From: Pseudomonas sp. GM79
Lineage (GTDB): Bacteria > Pseudomonadota > Gammaproteobacteria > Pseudomonadales > Pseudomonadaceae
Reading direction: 5' to 3'
Assembly: GCF_000282495.1 (NCBI RefSeq)
Contig: NZ_AKJE01000035.1
Coordinates: 1-64,000, forward strand
Length of the DNA stretch: 64,000 bases
Each line of letters begins with the position of its first letter. Positions within the stretch are counted from its first letter, which is position 1. The notes under the pieces are model-generated. The model made no database searches, was not told the origin of the DNA, and worked only from the letters and a program-made list of their open reading frames with translations. The position numbers were made by a program, and so were the translations under genes. Positions 9,336 to 19,034 of this stretch are shown here, piece after piece.

Positions 9336-9851
9336 TTACGCCTGTGGCTTGAAAGTCAGCGCCAGACCGTTCATGCAGTAACGCAGACCGGTGGGCTTTG
9401 GCCCGTCCTCGAAGACATGGCCCAAGTGACCGCCGCAACGACGGCAATGAACCTCTTCGCGCAGCACGCCGAAGGAGCGGTCCTGACGGGTGGCCACCGC
9501 GTTGTCCAGTGGCGCCCAGAAGCTCGGCCATCCAGTGCGGCTGTCGAACTTGGTGTCGGAAGAAAACAACGGCAGATCACAACCGGCGCAGGCAAAAACG
9601 CCTTTACGGTGCTCGTTGTTCAGCGGGCTGCTGTAGGCCCGTTCGGTGCCCTCTTCGCGCAGGATTTCGTACTGCTCGGCGCTGAGCTTGGCGCGCCATT
9701 CGCTATCGCTGTGGGTCACCTCGAAAACCTCCTCCGCGCGGGTCTCATCGATCAGCGCGACGCTTGCGGAAAATTTTGGCAATACACCGACCACCAGGGC
9801 TGCAGCCCCAAGCCCGCCGCTCGCTACAAGAAACTGTCGCCGTGAAAACAT
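9336..9851 (-). CDS. msrB: Tat-exported peptide methionine-R-sulfoxide reductase MsrB
   Basis: A 171-residue MsrB with two zinc-binding CxxC pairs (CAGC and CRRC) and the catalytic cysteine in RYCMNG. The N-terminus reads MFSRRQFLVASGG, a twin-arginine signal, so the enzyme is probably exported folded by Tat. The ATG at 9851 follows GGAGAAG at good spacing; the frame is open to 9890 but lacks a better site. It reduces the R epimer of methionine sulfoxide and starts the msrB-dipZ-msrA operon, divergent from a two-component system. Confidence 0.92.
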   Translation of the reverse strand: MFSRRQFLVASGGLGAAALVVGVLPKFSASVALIDETRAEEVFEVTHSDSEWRAKLSAEQYEILREEGTERAYSSPLNNEHRKGVFACAGCDLPLFSSDTKFDSRTGWPSFWAPLDNAVATRQDRSFGVLREEVHCRRCGGHLGHVFEDGPKPTGLRYCMNGLALTFKPQA

Positions 9852-9919
9852 GGGCCTTCTCCAAAATTCCAGATGCCTTGCATGGAACACAGCCTAGGCT
9901 TGAGTTGATCGCCAAATCC

Positions 9920-9944
9920 TCACGAGGAGTTAAACAATTCGTGA
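9920..9944. promoter_or_regulatory. Inverted repeat TCACGA-N13-TCGTGA between msrB and the response-regulator gene
   Basis: Perfect 6-base arms at 9920-9925 and 9939-9944 lie in the divergent intergenic region of the msr operon and the two-component genes. This would suit a dimeric regulator such as the adjacent OmpR-type protein. The role is inferred from position only, and short repeats occur by chance. Confidence 0.3.
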
Positions 9945-10005
9945 TAACTCGGCCTCAGGAAAAGCCGCACAATGTTGTTCATTGCATCACGAGGGATTGA
10001 GCTCC

Positions 10006-10722
10006 ATGGAACCGACCAAACGCGTCCTGGTGGTCGAGGACGACCTGCCTATCGCCGACCTTATCTGCCTGCATCTTCGCGATGAGCAGTTCGAGGTGGT
10101 GCACTGCGCCGATGGCGATGAGGGCATGCGACTGCTGCAGCAAGGAAGCTGGGACGCACTGATTCTCGACCTGATGCTGCCCGGCGTCGACGGCCTGGAA
10201 ATCTGCCGCCGCGCCCGGGCCATGACTCGCTACACACCGATCATCATCACCAGTGCGCGCTCCAGCGAAGTCCATCGGATTCTGGGGCTGGAACTCGGTG
10301 CCGACGACTACCTGGCCAAACCCTTTTCCATGCTCGAGCTGGTGGCACGGGTCAAGGCATTGCTGCGACGGGTCGACGCCATGGCCCGCAACCTGAAAAT
10401 GGATGCTGGCAGCCTGATCAGCGATGGCCTGGCCATCGACCCGATCACACGTGAAGTCTCCCTCGATGGCCGTCGTCTTGACCTCACGCCGCGGGAGTTC
10501 GACTTGCTGTACTTCTTCGTCCGCCAGCCCGGCAAGGTCTTCTCGCGCATGGACCTGCTCAACGCGGTGTGGGGCTACAGCCACGAAGGCTACGAGCACA
10601 CGGTCAACACCCACATCAACCGCCTGCGGGCCAAGATCGAGGCCGATCCGGCGCAACCGGCGCGCATCCTCACCGTGTGGGGTCGTGGTTACAAATTCGC
10701 GACGAGCGGAGAACAGCCATGA
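10006..10722 (+). CDS. OmpR/PhoB-family response regulator
   Basis: A 238-residue response regulator. The receiver domain (about residues 1-120) shows VLVVEDD, the phospho-acceptor Asp in LILDLMLPG and the conserved Lys in DDYLAKPFSM. The C-terminal winged helix includes LTPREFDLLYFF and the VWGYSHEGYEHTVNTHINRL recognition region. A start at TTG 9982 is possible, but ATG 10006 matches family N-termini. It overlaps the kinase start by four bases and is divergent from the msrB-dipZ-msrA operon, which it may control. Confidence 0.92.
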   Translation: MEPTKRVLVVEDDLPIADLICLHLRDEQFEVVHCADGDEGMRLLQQGSWDALILDLMLPGVDGLEICRRARAMTRYTPIIITSARSSEVHRILGLELGADDYLAKPFSMLELVARVKALLRRVDAMARNLKMDAGSLISDGLAIDPITREVSLDGRRLDLTPREFDLLYFFVRQPGKVFSRMDLLNAVWGYSHEGYEHTVNTHINRLRAKIEADPAQPARILTVWGRGYKFATSGEQP

Positions 10723-12245
10723 GGTTGACCCTGACCCAACGCCTGTCCCTGGTGTTCGCCGTGCTGTTGCTGGTGTGCTGCGGCACCTCGGCATGGATGC
10801 AGGTGCGCTCCAACCAGATGCATGAACTGGAAGTGGTGCAGGGGTTGTCGCGGGATCTGGCGCAGCACATCGCCCACGACACCGTGCTGATGGACCGCAA
10901 TGGCCCGATGCCCAATGCCGTGCGCGAATTGTTCAGCCAGTTGATGCTGGTCAACCCCAGTGTCGAGGTCTATCTGCTCGACACCGGGGGGCGAATTGTC
11001 GGCAGCGCCGCGCCCGAGGGTCGAATACGCCGAGAGCAAGTCGACTTGGCGCCAATCCTGCGTTTGCTCAAAGGCGAAGCCCTGCCGATTCTCGGCGACG
11101 ATCCGCGCAGCATTGATGGCAGCAAGGTTTTCAGTGCTGCGCCGTTGCGGGTCAATGGTCAGCCGGCCGGTTATCTCTATGTGGTGTTGCTCAGTGAAGA
11201 ACACGATCGCTTCGCCGAACGCGGCGCCACCAGCGCGGCGCTCAATACCGCGCTGTTATCCATTGGGCTGGTGGCATTGTTGTGTCTGATAGCCGGCCTC
11301 ACGGCATTTGGCCTGATCACCCGGCCATTGCGTCGTTTGACCGAAAAAGTCAGTCAGTTCGACATCAACGGCGTGCCGTCGGCGGCGCCCTCCTTGCCCG
11401 AGCCAGAGCCGGTAGAGAAAGCCGCCAGCCACGATGAAATTGCCATCCTCGACGCCGCCTTCCGGCAGATGCAAGCGCGCCTCGGAGAACAATGGCGCTC
11501 GCTGACCCGCCAGGATCAGGAACGTCGCGAACTGGTGGCGAACATCTCCCACGACCTGCGCACACCGCTGGCCTCACTGCACGGTTACCTGGAGACCCTG
11601 TCGCTCAAGGACGCCACATTGTCCCCCGCCGATCGCCGTCGTTATCTTGGGATTGCCCTGGATCAAAGCCGCAAGGTCGGTGGCCTGGCGCAATCGCTGC
11701 TGGAACTGGTGCGGCTGGAGCACGGTTTCGTGCAACCGGTGCTGGAGCGCTTTTCGCTGACCGATCTGGTGCAGGACATCTTTCAGAAATTCGAACTCAG
11801 CGCCGAAGCGCGCCAGATCGAACTCAAGGCCACCTTCGCCCCCAACGTCTCGGCGGCCTGCGCAGATCTTGGGTTGATCGAGCGGGTGCTGACCAACCTG
11901 TTCGACAATGCGCTGCGCCATACGCCCCAAGGTGGAGAAATCGAACTCAGCCTCCGCCCTCAAGGGTCTTTCATCGAAGTCACCGTCAGCGACACCGGCC
12001 CGGGAATCGCTCCCGAACTGCGCGAAGGTCTGTTCCTGCGCCCGTTCAACATTGGCGGCGCACGGCGCGATGGCGGATTGGGGCTGCGGATCGTGCACCG
12101 GATCCTGCAATTGCACGGTCGAGAGATTGAGCTGATTGATGTGCCCGGACGCGGCGCGACCTTTCGTTTTTCCTTGCCGGTGGATGAGCAAACGGCAGAA
12201 CAAAGCGTGGCTCGCTCGATGAATATAAATTCGATGGGGAAATAG
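10719..12245 (+). CDS. Membrane sensor histidine kinase
   Basis: A 508-residue kinase. A first membrane helix (about residues 10-30) and a second (about 168-195) bracket a periplasmic sensor domain of about 135 residues. A HAMP segment follows, then a dimerisation/phospho-acceptor helix with His in NISHDLRTPL, and an ATPase domain with NLFDNALRHT, DTGPGI and GLGLRIVHRI. It shares an ATGA overlap with the response regulator, making an obligate pair. The signal is unknown; the divergent periplasmic Msr operon suggests an envelope redox or oxidant cue (inference). Confidence 0.92.
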   Translation: MRLTLTQRLSLVFAVLLLVCCGTSAWMQVRSNQMHELEVVQGLSRDLAQHIAHDTVLMDRNGPMPNAVRELFSQLMLVNPSVEVYLLDTGGRIVGSAAPEGRIRREQVDLAPILRLLKGEALPILGDDPRSIDGSKVFSAAPLRVNGQPAGYLYVVLLSEEHDRFAERGATSAALNTALLSIGLVALLCLIAGLTAFGLITRPLRRLTEKVSQFDINGVPSAAPSLPEPEPVEKAASHDEIAILDAAFRQMQARLGEQWRSLTRQDQERRELVANISHDLRTPLASLHGYLETLSLKDATLSPADRRRYLGIALDQSRKVGGLAQSLLELVRLEHGFVQPVLERFSLTDLVQDIFQKFELSAEARQIELKATFAPNVSAACADLGLIERVLTNLFDNALRHTPQGGEIELSLRPQGSFIEVTVSDTGPGIAPELREGLFLRPFNIGGARRDGGLGLRIVHRILQLHGREIELIDVPGRGATFRFSLPVDEQTAEQSVARSMNINSMGK

Positions 12246-12383
12246 TCGACAGCGCTGGCAAAAATGCTGACCAGCCGCCTGTTCATCCGTGACAACGCAG
12301 CCTCGGTCCAATAGATTAGGCGGCCTGAAAAGGCTTCGTGCTTTCTCGCCTCAATCCAAGTTAAAAGAAGTAGTGAAATTTCA

Positions 12384-13088
12384 ATGTCCGATTCCAATAC
12401 CGCTGAATCCGTAGTCACCTTGTCGTCCAAAGCGGAATACGAAAACTCCATCAATCTTTCACAACACGTGCCTCAGGCCAAGACCATCAGCGAGATGGTT
12501 CTGGATGCTTTTCAATCCACCCGGGAAAGCGACCAGATCCGCGAACTGCGCGCCGCGATTCGCCAGGCTCATGACAGCTTCGACGACGACAAAGCCTACG
12601 AATTGATGGGTGAACTCAAGCAACTGAAAGATGCCGAAGCGGCCGACATTGCTGCCCTGGAAGACCTGAGCAGCAAGTTCCCGATCAGTCGCATTCTGTC
12701 CAGTTTCAAGGACGACCCGGCGTTCCAGGAAATCGTCTACGGCCTGGCGCTGAAGGTACTGAACCAGACTCACCAGGCCATCAGCAACCCGAGCAGCGGC
12801 AAAAGCAAAGCGGCTCGCGCCAAGAAAGACGTCGAAGTGTTCACCATCAGCAAGGACGGCATCAGCGTCACCCTGCCCCTGCGCACCCCGCGCTCGCGCC
12901 TGAACGTTGACCGAGAAGCGCTGGAATTCCTGGGCTTCACTTTCGTCGGCGAAGGCGATGAAGCCGAGCTGGAAAGCGAAACGTTCCTGGACAATGCCGG
13001 GGCCGAACAAGCGGTCAACCGCAAGAACATCATCACCGCGCTTCAGCAGCAAACCGCGTTCGACGGCTACAGCATCGCCGCGCAGTAA
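12384..13088 (+). CDS. Unrecognised soluble protein of 234 residues
   Basis: I do not recognise this family. The protein is hydrophilic, without signal peptide or membrane segment. Residues about 25-95 are predicted to be largely helical and charged, with coiled-coil character. After a Ser/Lys/Ala-rich hinge (about 133-145), a beta-type segment reads EVFTISKDGISVTLPLRTP. The C-terminal part is acidic. It has its own short leader and is followed by a clear intrinsic terminator, so it is probably transcribed alone. Codon use resembles its neighbours, with no sign of recent transfer. Confidence 0.75.
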   Translation: MSDSNTAESVVTLSSKAEYENSINLSQHVPQAKTISEMVLDAFQSTRESDQIRELRAAIRQAHDSFDDDKAYELMGELKQLKDAEAADIAALEDLSSKFPISRILSSFKDDPAFQEIVYGLALKVLNQTHQAISNPSSGKSKAARAKKDVEVFTISKDGISVTLPLRTPRSRLNVDREALEFLGFTFVGEGDEAELESETFLDNAGAEQAVNRKNIITALQQQTAFDGYSIAAQ

Positions 13089-13106
13089 CGCTATACGCTG
13101 CACATA

Positions 13107-13138
13107 AAAATCCCCGCCATCAGAGCGGGGATTTTTAT
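13107..13138 (+). terminator. Intrinsic terminator of the 234-residue protein gene
   Basis: Stem TCCCCGC/GCGGGGA (13111-13117 and 13125-13131) with a 7-base loop, followed on the plus strand by TTTTTATT. An A-tract precedes the stem, so it may also work in the other direction. Confidence 0.85.
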
Positions 13139-13185
13139 TGTCTGTTCGCCTATTAACTTTTTTCTGATACATCGCGGCGCAGCCA

Positions 13186-13276
13186 TCGCGAACAAGCCCG
13201 CTCCCACATTGGCTCGGCATCGAGCACAAAAATTGTGGCAATGTCGATCCGTGTGGGAGCGGGCTTGCTCGCGAAA
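13186..13276. repeat. Palindromic repeat pair, GTGGGAGCGGGCTTGCTCGCGAA type, arms facing outward
   Basis: An inverted copy (13186-13208, with one substitution, CGCGAACAAGCCCGC) is followed by a direct copy (13253-13275). Here the CGCGA ends lie outside, opposite to the more common arrangement in this window, in which GTGGGAG is outermost. Confidence 0.85.
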
Positions 13277-13307
13277 GTGGCGACGCGGTCTATCAGGACA
13301 ACCCAAT

Positions 13308-13345
13308 AAAAAGCCCCGCCCTTCTCTCGAAGGGCAGGGCTTTTC
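13308..13345 (-). terminator. Intrinsic terminator of the cyo operon
   Basis: A 13-bp stem with one mismatch (13311-13323 with 13330-13342) lies just past the cyoE stop. On the minus strand it is followed by a T-rich tract. It ends the cyoABCDE transcript. Confidence 0.8.
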
Positions 13346-13362
13346 TTTACCGCATCCGAAGC

Positions 13363-14250
13363 TTAAGGCGCGTAAGTCAGCAACAGCTCACTCGGCACTT
13401 TAAAATCCAGCGACATCATCACGCTCAACGCGGTAATGGTGAAGATCGAGAACACGAACAGCTTGCGTGCCCAGACCGTGTCATCCACTGCCTTGTAGCC
13501 GGTCCAGGCCATGTACAACCAATACATGCCCATGGCTGCGGCGACGGCGAGGTAGCTCATGCCGGCGTAGCCGCTGAAGGTCAGCATCAAGGTCGCCACG
13601 AGGAACGCCAGGATGTAGAGCAGGATGTGCTTCTTGGCCACTTCAATTCCACGCTTCACCGGCAACACCGGAATCGATGCGGCCAGGTAATCGTTGAAGC
13701 GGAAGATTGCGATGGCGTAGGAATGCGGCATCTGCCACAGGCTGAACATCACCAGCAGCGTCAGTGCGGCCATGTCGAAGCTGTTTGTCACAGCCACATA
13801 GCCAATCACCGGCGGCATCGCCCCCGACAGACTGCCCACCAGCGTGCCGTGAACCGACTTGCGCTTGAGGTACAGACTGTAGAAACCGACGTAGATGACG
13901 AAACCGATCACCGCGAACAACGCAGCCAACGGGTTGGCCACCTTGTACAACAATGCAACGCCGAAAACACCAAGGATGGTCGCAAAAGCCAGGGCCAGTT
14001 TCAGGGAGATCAGGCCCTGGACCAGCGCACGGTTCTTGGTGCGTTCCATCTTCAGGTCGATGTCGCGGTCGATGCAGTTGTTGAACACGCAACCGGAAGC
14101 GACCACCAGGGACGTGCCGATCATCGCAGCCAGGAAAATGGCCAGATCGACATGCCCTTTGGAGGCCAGGAAAAATCCGCCTGCCACAGAAAGCACGTTA
14201 CCGAAAATGATCCCCGGTTTGGTGATTTGGATAAAGTGCTTGAGGGACAT
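13363..14250 (-). CDS. cyoE: Protoheme IX farnesyltransferase (heme O synthase)
   Basis: A 295-residue polytopic membrane protein of the UbiA prenyltransferase superfamily. The Asp-rich motif [12 protein letters not shown] near residue 60 binds Mg-farnesyl diphosphate, and YFTLYLKR-like and IPVLPVKRG loops are present. It converts heme B to heme O, the high-spin heme of the cytochrome bo3 oxidase encoded just upstream. It is the last gene of cyoABCDE and is followed by a terminator. Confidence 0.95.
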   Translation of the reverse strand: MSLKHFIQITKPGIIFGNVLSVAGGFFLASKGHVDLAIFLAAMIGTSLVVASGCVFNNCIDRDIDLKMERTKNRALVQGLISLKLALAFATILGVFGVALLYKVANPLAALFAVIGFVIYVGFYSLYLKRKSVHGTLVGSLSGAMPPVIGYVAVTNSFDMAALTLLVMFSLWQMPHSYAIAIFRFNDYLAASIPVLPVKRGIEVAKKHILLYILAFLVATLMLTFSGYAGMSYLAVAAAMGMYWLYMAWTGYKAVDDTVWARKLFVFSIFTITALSVMMSLDFKVPSELLLTYAP

Positions 14251-14261
14251 GCGGACTTACC

Positions 14262-14597
14262 TCACTTCGCCATCATGAACGTGTGGATGCTGAACATGAT
14301 CCACAGCGACAGGCCAACCAGCAGGACGATCACGATCGCGGCGAAGACAAACGCAATCACGTTGTTACGCTGCGCGGCCGAACGGTCCAGGTGCAGGAAG
14401 TACACCAGGTGCACCAGCACCTGGACGATCGCGAACGCCAGGACGATCAACAGGGTGATCGACTTCGGCAACGTCGGGTACATCACCAGACCGAATGGAA
14501 TGACGGTCAGGATCACCGACAGAATGAAACCGATAGCGTAGGACTTGACGCTGCCGTGGCCGGCGTCGTGGCTATCGTGGGAATGAGCGTTAGCCAT
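14262..14597 (-). CDS. cyoD: Cytochrome bo3 ubiquinol oxidase subunit IV
   Basis: A 111-residue protein with a His-rich N-terminus (HSHDSHDAGHG) and three membrane helices, typical of CyoD, which assists assembly of the CuB site in subunit I. Its ATG directly follows the stop codon of cyoC. Confidence 0.95.
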   Translation of the reverse strand: MANAHSHDSHDAGHGSVKSYAIGFILSVILTVIPFGLVMYPTLPKSITLLIVLAFAIVQVLVHLVYFLHLDRSAAQRNNVIAFVFAAIVIVLLVGLSLWIMFSIHTFMMAK

Positions 14598-15224
14598 TTA
14601 CATAGTCCCCATCAGATAAACAACGGTGAATACGCAGATCCACACCACGTCCAGGAAGTGCCAGAACAGGCTCAGGCAGCTCAGACGGGTCTTGTTGGTC
14701 GAGGTCAGGCCATGCTTGTTGACCTGATACATCATGATCGCCATCCAGATCAGACCGCTGGTCACGTGCAGACCGTGGGTCCCGACCAGGGTGAAGAACC
14801 CGGACAGGAAGCCGGAACGGCTAGGGCCGTAGCCTTCGGAGATCAAGATGTGGAACTCGTTGATCTCCATGCCGATGAAGCCCAGGCCGAACAGGAAGGT
14901 CATGGCCAACCAGCCCAGGACCTGCTTCTTGTTGCCCCGGTAGAACGCCAGCATGGCGAAGCCGTAGGTGATCGAACTGAACAACAGCAGCGCGGTTTCG
15001 CCCAGCACGTATGGCAGTTCAAAGATGTCGTGGCCCGACGGGCCACCCGCTACGTTGTTAACCAGTACCGCGTACACCGCGAAGATCGACGCAAACAGAA
15101 TGCAGTCGGTCATCAGGTAGAGCCAGAAACCGTATACGGTCATCTCGCCCGAGTCGTGGTGATGGTCATCATGCCCATGTCCATCGACATGGGTGTGTCC
15201 AGCATTGGTCACTAAGTTCGACAT
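14598..15224 (-). CDS. cyoC: Cytochrome bo3 ubiquinol oxidase subunit III
   Basis: A 208-residue, five-helix member of the COX3/CyoC family with a His-rich N-terminal tail ([15 protein letters not shown]) and the conserved [15 protein letters not shown] segment. It is a structural subunit of the quinol oxidase. Three bases separate it from cyoB and none from cyoD. Confidence 0.95.
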   Translation of the reverse strand: MSNLVTNAGHTHVDGHGHDDHHHDSGEMTVYGFWLYLMTDCILFASIFAVYAVLVNNVAGGPSGHDIFELPYVLGETALLLFSSITYGFAMLAFYRGNKKQVLGWLAMTFLFGLGFIGMEINEFHILISEGYGPSRSGFLSGFFTLVGTHGLHVTSGLIWMAIMMYQVNKHGLTSTNKTRLSCLSLFWHFLDVVWICVFTVVYLMGTM

Positions 15225-15227
15225 GGT

Positions 15228-17258
15228 TTAAGCCTGTTCCAACGAGGTTTCAACACGGGTGGCGGTGGCTGGAACTTTCCCGGCCGCTACCAGACGCTTG
15301 TGCTGCTCGGCTTCGATGCGCTCGATTACGTCGACCGGCACCATATAGCCTTGATCATCACGTGCAGCGTGGATCACGAAGTACACAACAGTGCCGACCA
15401 GGCTTGCGACGGCCAACCACCAGATGTGCCAGATCATCGCGAAACCGAACACGGTCAACAGAGCACCCATGACCACACCGGTGGCGGTGTTGTTTGGCAT
15501 GTGGATCGGCTCGTACCTGGCCGGAGCCTTGTATGCGGTGCCGTTTTCCTTGGCTTCGGTGAACGGGTCGATGGTTTCTGCTTTTGGCAGCACGGCAAAG
15601 TTGTAGAACGGTGGTGGCGAGGAGGTCGACCATTCCAGGGTATGGGCATTCCACGGGTCGCCGTGTTCACACATATTCTGCGGCAGCTTGCGGTCACGGA
15701 TGCTCACGTAGAGCTGGATCAGCTGGCAGGCGATACCGACGGCGATCATCACCGCACCGAACATGGCAACGTACAGGTACGGTACCCACTCAGGGTTGGT
15801 GGTGGCGTTCAGACGACGGGTCATGCCCATGAAGCCCAGTGCATAGAGCGGCATGAACGCGACGAAGAAGCCGCTGATCCAGAACCAGAACGCTGCCTTG
15901 CCCCAGCCTTCGTGCAGCTTGAAGCCGAACGCTTTCGGGAAGTAGAAGGCGAAACCTGCGATGTAGCCGAATACCGCGCCGCCGATGATCACGTTATGGA
16001 AGTGCGCGATCACGAACAGGCTGTTGTGCAGAACAAAGTCAGCACCCGGAATGGCCAGCAGTACGCCGGTCATGCCGCCGATGGCGAAGGTCACCATGAA
16101 GCCCAGGGTCCAGAGAACCTGGCTGGTGAAACGCAGACGGCCTTGATAAATGGTGAACAACCAGTTGAATAGCTTCACACCCGTCGGGATGGAAATCAGC
16201 ATCGTCGCCAGACCGAAGAAGGCGTTGACGCTGGCACCCGAACCCATGGTGAAGAAGTGGTGCAGCCAGACCATGAAGCCCAGGATCGAGATCGCGCCGC
16301 TGGCGTAGATCATCGAGTGGTGGCCGAACAGTTTCTTGCCGGTGAAGGTCGAGATGACTTCGGAGAAGATCCCGAACGCCGGCAGAATCAGGATGTAAAC
16401 CTCGGGGTGACCCCAGGCCCAGAACAGGTTGACGTACATCATTGGATTGCCACCAAGTTCATTGGTGAAAATGTGGAAATCCATGTAACGGTCAAGTGTC
16501 AGCAGTGCCAGAGTAGCGGTCAGGATCGGGAACGAAGCCACGATCAGGACGTTAGCCCAAGTGCAGGTCCAGGTGAAGATCGGCATGTCCATCAGCTTCA
16601 TGCCAGGGGTACGCATTTTCAGCACGGTGGCCAGGAAGTTGACCCCCGTCAGCGTCGTACCCAACCCGGATAGCTGAAGTGCCCAGATGTAGTAATCCAT
16701 CCCCACGCCCGGACTGTATTGCAGGCCCGACAGCGGTGGATAAGCAACCCAACCGGTCTTGGCGAATTCGCCAACGCCCAGGGACAGGTTGATCAGCACC
16801 ACGCCGGATACCAGCAGCCAGAAGCTCAGGGAGTTCAGGAACGGGTAGGCAACGTCACGCGCGCCGATCTGCAGCGGCACCGCAAGGTTCATCAGGCCGG
16901 TGAAGAATGGCATCGCCATGAAGATGATCATGATCACACCGTGAGCGGTGAAGATCTGGTCATAGTGTTCCGGTGGCAGGTAGCCAGGCGAACCCTCGGT
17001 GGCCATGGCCAACTGGGTACGCATCATGATGGCGTCGGCAAAACCGCGCAGCAACATGACCATGGCGACGATGATGTACATCACGCCGATTTTCTTGTGG
17101 TCGACCGAGGTCAGCCACTCGGTCCACAAATAGGTCCACTTCTTGAAGTAGGTGATTGCAGCGAACAGCGCCAGACCACCGAGCGCGATCATGGCGATGG
17201 TTACCATCACGATCGGTTCGTGGAACGGGACCGCTTCCCAACTTAATTTACCAAACAT
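15228..17258 (-). CDS. cyoB: Cytochrome bo3 ubiquinol oxidase subunit I
   Basis: A 676-residue heme-copper oxidase subunit with about 15 membrane helices. Heme and copper ligands are visible in FTAHGVIMI (low-spin heme His), [13 protein letters not shown] (CuB His with the cross-linked Tyr), WLHHFFTMG (CuB His pair) and [11 protein letters not shown] (high-spin heme). It reduces O2 to water and pumps protons, with heme O supplied by CyoE. The N-terminus [15 protein letters not shown] is the usual CyoB start. Confidence 0.97.
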   Translation of the reverse strand: MFGKLSWEAVPFHEPIVMVTIAMIALGGLALFAAITYFKKWTYLWTEWLTSVDHKKIGVMYIIVAMVMLLRGFADAIMMRTQLAMATEGSPGYLPPEHYDQIFTAHGVIMIIFMAMPFFTGLMNLAVPLQIGARDVAYPFLNSLSFWLLVSGVVLINLSLGVGEFAKTGWVAYPPLSGLQYSPGVGMDYYIWALQLSGLGTTLTGVNFLATVLKMRTPGMKLMDMPIFTWTCTWANVLIVASFPILTATLALLTLDRYMDFHIFTNELGGNPMMYVNLFWAWGHPEVYILILPAFGIFSEVISTFTGKKLFGHHSMIYASGAISILGFMVWLHHFFTMGSGASVNAFFGLATMLISIPTGVKLFNWLFTIYQGRLRFTSQVLWTLGFMVTFAIGGMTGVLLAIPGADFVLHNSLFVIAHFHNVIIGGAVFGYIAGFAFYFPKAFGFKLHEGWGKAAFWFWISGFFVAFMPLYALGFMGMTRRLNATTNPEWVPYLYVAMFGAVMIAVGIACQLIQLYVSIRDRKLPQNMCEHGDPWNAHTLEWSTSSPPPFYNFAVLPKAETIDPFTEAKENGTAYKAPARYEPIHMPNNTATGVVMGALLTVFGFAMIWHIWWLAVASLVGTVVYFVIHAARDDQGYMVPVDVIERIEAEQHKRLVAAGKVPATATRVETSLEQA

Positions 17259-17261
17259 CGT

Positions 17262-18206
17262 TTACTCCTCTGCCCCGGCAGCTGAATGCGAGTTCATGTC
17301 CATTCCTTGCGTAGCGGCCACTTCTTTCTCTTTCTTCTCGTGCTTGACCTTCGGACCCGGTTTCATGCCTTCGTACTTGTCGACGATGATCTGGAACAGG
17401 TTCGGCGTGACCGAGGAGTAGAGCTCGACTGGGTTGTTCTGGCTTTGCTTGGCAAGGGCTGCGTATTCAGCTTGTTCAAGCTGTTTAGGTGCCTTTTTGA
17501 CTTCGCTTACCCAGGCGTCGAAATCTTCCTGAGAAGTGGCGATAGCTTTGAATTTCATGCCGGTGAAACCCGCGCCGCTGTAGTTGGCGGAGATACCGTC
17601 CATTTCAGCGTTCTGGTTGGCGATCAGGTGCAGTTTGGTCTGCATGCCCGCCATCGCGTAGATCTGACCGCCCAGGGCCGGAATGAAGAACGAGTTCATC
17701 ACGGCGTCGGAAGTGATCTTGAAGTTGATCGGGGTGTGCGCCGGGAACACGATCTTGTTGACCGTGGCAATGCCTTGTTCCGGGTAGATGAACAGCCACT
17801 TCCAGTCCAGCGCAACCACTTCAATGGTGATTGGCTTGACGTCGGATTCCAGCGGCTTGTAAGGGTCAAGCGCGTGGGTCGACTTGTAGGTGACGTAACC
17901 CAGGGCAATGATGATCAGTACCGGAATAGTCCACACCGCGATTTCGATCTTGGTGGAGTGGGACCATTTAGGCGTGTAGACGGCGTCTTTGTTGGACGCG
18001 CGGTATTTCCAGGCGAACGCGAAGGTCATGAAAATGACCGGCACGACGACCAACAGCATCAGCAGCGTTGCGGTGATGATCAGGTTTCGCTCATCCAGGC
18101 CGACCTGGCCCTTGGGATCGAGCAAGGTCATGTTGCAGCCTCCCAGCAACAACGTGCCGAGCAGCGGCAATAAGCCTAGTAGTCTGGGGTACCTGTTTTT
18201 ACTCAT
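17262..18206 (-). CDS. cyoA: Cytochrome bo3 ubiquinol oxidase subunit II (lipoprotein)
   Basis: A 314-residue subunit II. The signal ends in LLLGGC, a lipobox with Cys near residue 24, followed by two membrane helices and a periplasmic cupredoxin-like domain lacking the CuA ligands, as expected for a quinol oxidase. The ATG at 18206 starts a standard CyoA sequence and is preceded by GAGG; the frame is open to 18260 without support. It is the first gene of the operon, so its promoter lies in the long upstream gap. Confidence 0.93.
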   Translation of the reverse strand: MSKNRYPRLLGLLPLLGTLLLGGCNMTLLDPKGQVGLDERNLIITATLLMLLVVVPVIFMTFAFAWKYRASNKDAVYTPKWSHSTKIEIAVWTIPVLIIIALGYVTYKSTHALDPYKPLESDVKPITIEVVALDWKWLFIYPEQGIATVNKIVFPAHTPINFKITSDAVMNSFFIPALGGQIYAMAGMQTKLHLIANQNAEMDGISANYSGAGFTGMKFKAIATSQEDFDAWVSEVKKAPKQLEQAEYAALAKQSQNNPVELYSSVTPNLFQIIVDKYEGMKPGPKVKHEKKEKEVAATQGMDMNSHSAAGAEE

Positions 18207-18965
18207 CTCACGACCTCTAAAGCAGCTTGCGCAATGCAGTTGGGTTTTGATCGCCAACACTTCACCCTGCCAAGGGTTGGCATTTTTCTTGGATTGAATA
18301 AGGGCCTGCCCGTCGCGCGTCAGACGCTGTTCGACAATTGCTGGGCCTGCGGTGAGTTCTTATTCGAATTCGTGGTCAAGGGCCTTGTTACAGACCAATT
18401 CCATTTGGTGCGGATAGTCGGAAGGCACCGACACCTGGGAGTCGCATGAAGCCATCAGGCCTCTCGACACCCTGGTTCTGCTCATGCACCTGAGTAAGGG
18501 TGAGCAGTGCCGGGAATTCAGTGCGGGCGATTGTAGATATGTAACGATTCATAAACCATGTCTCATCCCGAAATAATTTATATCCGATCCGACAACAATC
18601 ATTAACGGCTTTTGCAAAAGTGCGCCATGGTATCGAAATTCATTCTCAACAAAAACACCAAAAATAGTAGGTCTACCACGCGAAGTTCAGACAGCTTCCA
18701 AGGCTCTGCGCTCGTCTTCGACCCGGCTCTACCCCCTATGTGACAAGGGCTTTGCCAATTTTCCAGGCCCTGTTAAAACTGCCTGTTTCGACTGACGAGC
18801 GCTGAAACCGACAGTGCCTGGGAGAGCAGGTTTTTGCTGCGAAGCGATGCCCTGAATCAGCGATTTGAAATGCCTTGCGACACTCAAGCTGTGACAACAT
18901 GTCGCATACGTGTCGCACCCTTCCTTGTCGAGCATCAAGGTCTTTTTACCTGACCTGCGAATATG
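18207..18965. other. Gene-free region upstream of cyoA
   Basis: About 760 bases with only short unsupported open frames. The part at 18530-18680 is AT-rich and is the likeliest place for the cyo promoter, but no convincing -35/-10 pair or ANR-type box could be fixed by eye. The right end contains an inverted GTGTCGCA-like element (about 18893-18920). A strong terminator at 18969-19006 points right with no protein gene before it; an unannotated small RNA is possible. Confidence 0.5.
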
Positions 18966-19007
18966 CAAACGCCCCGGCCTCTCAACGAGAACCGGGGCGT
19001 TTTTTTG
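18966..19007. terminator. Strong intrinsic terminator between cyoA and dsbB
   Basis: A 9-bp stem ACGCCCCGG/CCGGGGCGT (18969-18977 and 18992-19000) is followed on the plus strand by seven T residues. On the minus strand the tail reads TTGCAT, which is weaker. It sits 28 bases past the dsbB stop and can serve dsbB, but the better side faces plus-strand transcripts from the gap. Confidence 0.75.
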
Positions 19008-19034
19008 CTTCCTGCAACAGTACGACGTACAGCC

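Noticed and set aside
15300..16172. Long open frames opposite cyoB and cyoA
   Set aside because: They are antisense shadows; the cyo reading frames carry all the conserved oxidase ligands.
18729..18968. A 79-codon minus-strand open frame in the cyoA-dsbB gap
   Set aside because: No ribosome-binding site or family similarity is apparent; the terminator and possible small RNA explain the right end better.
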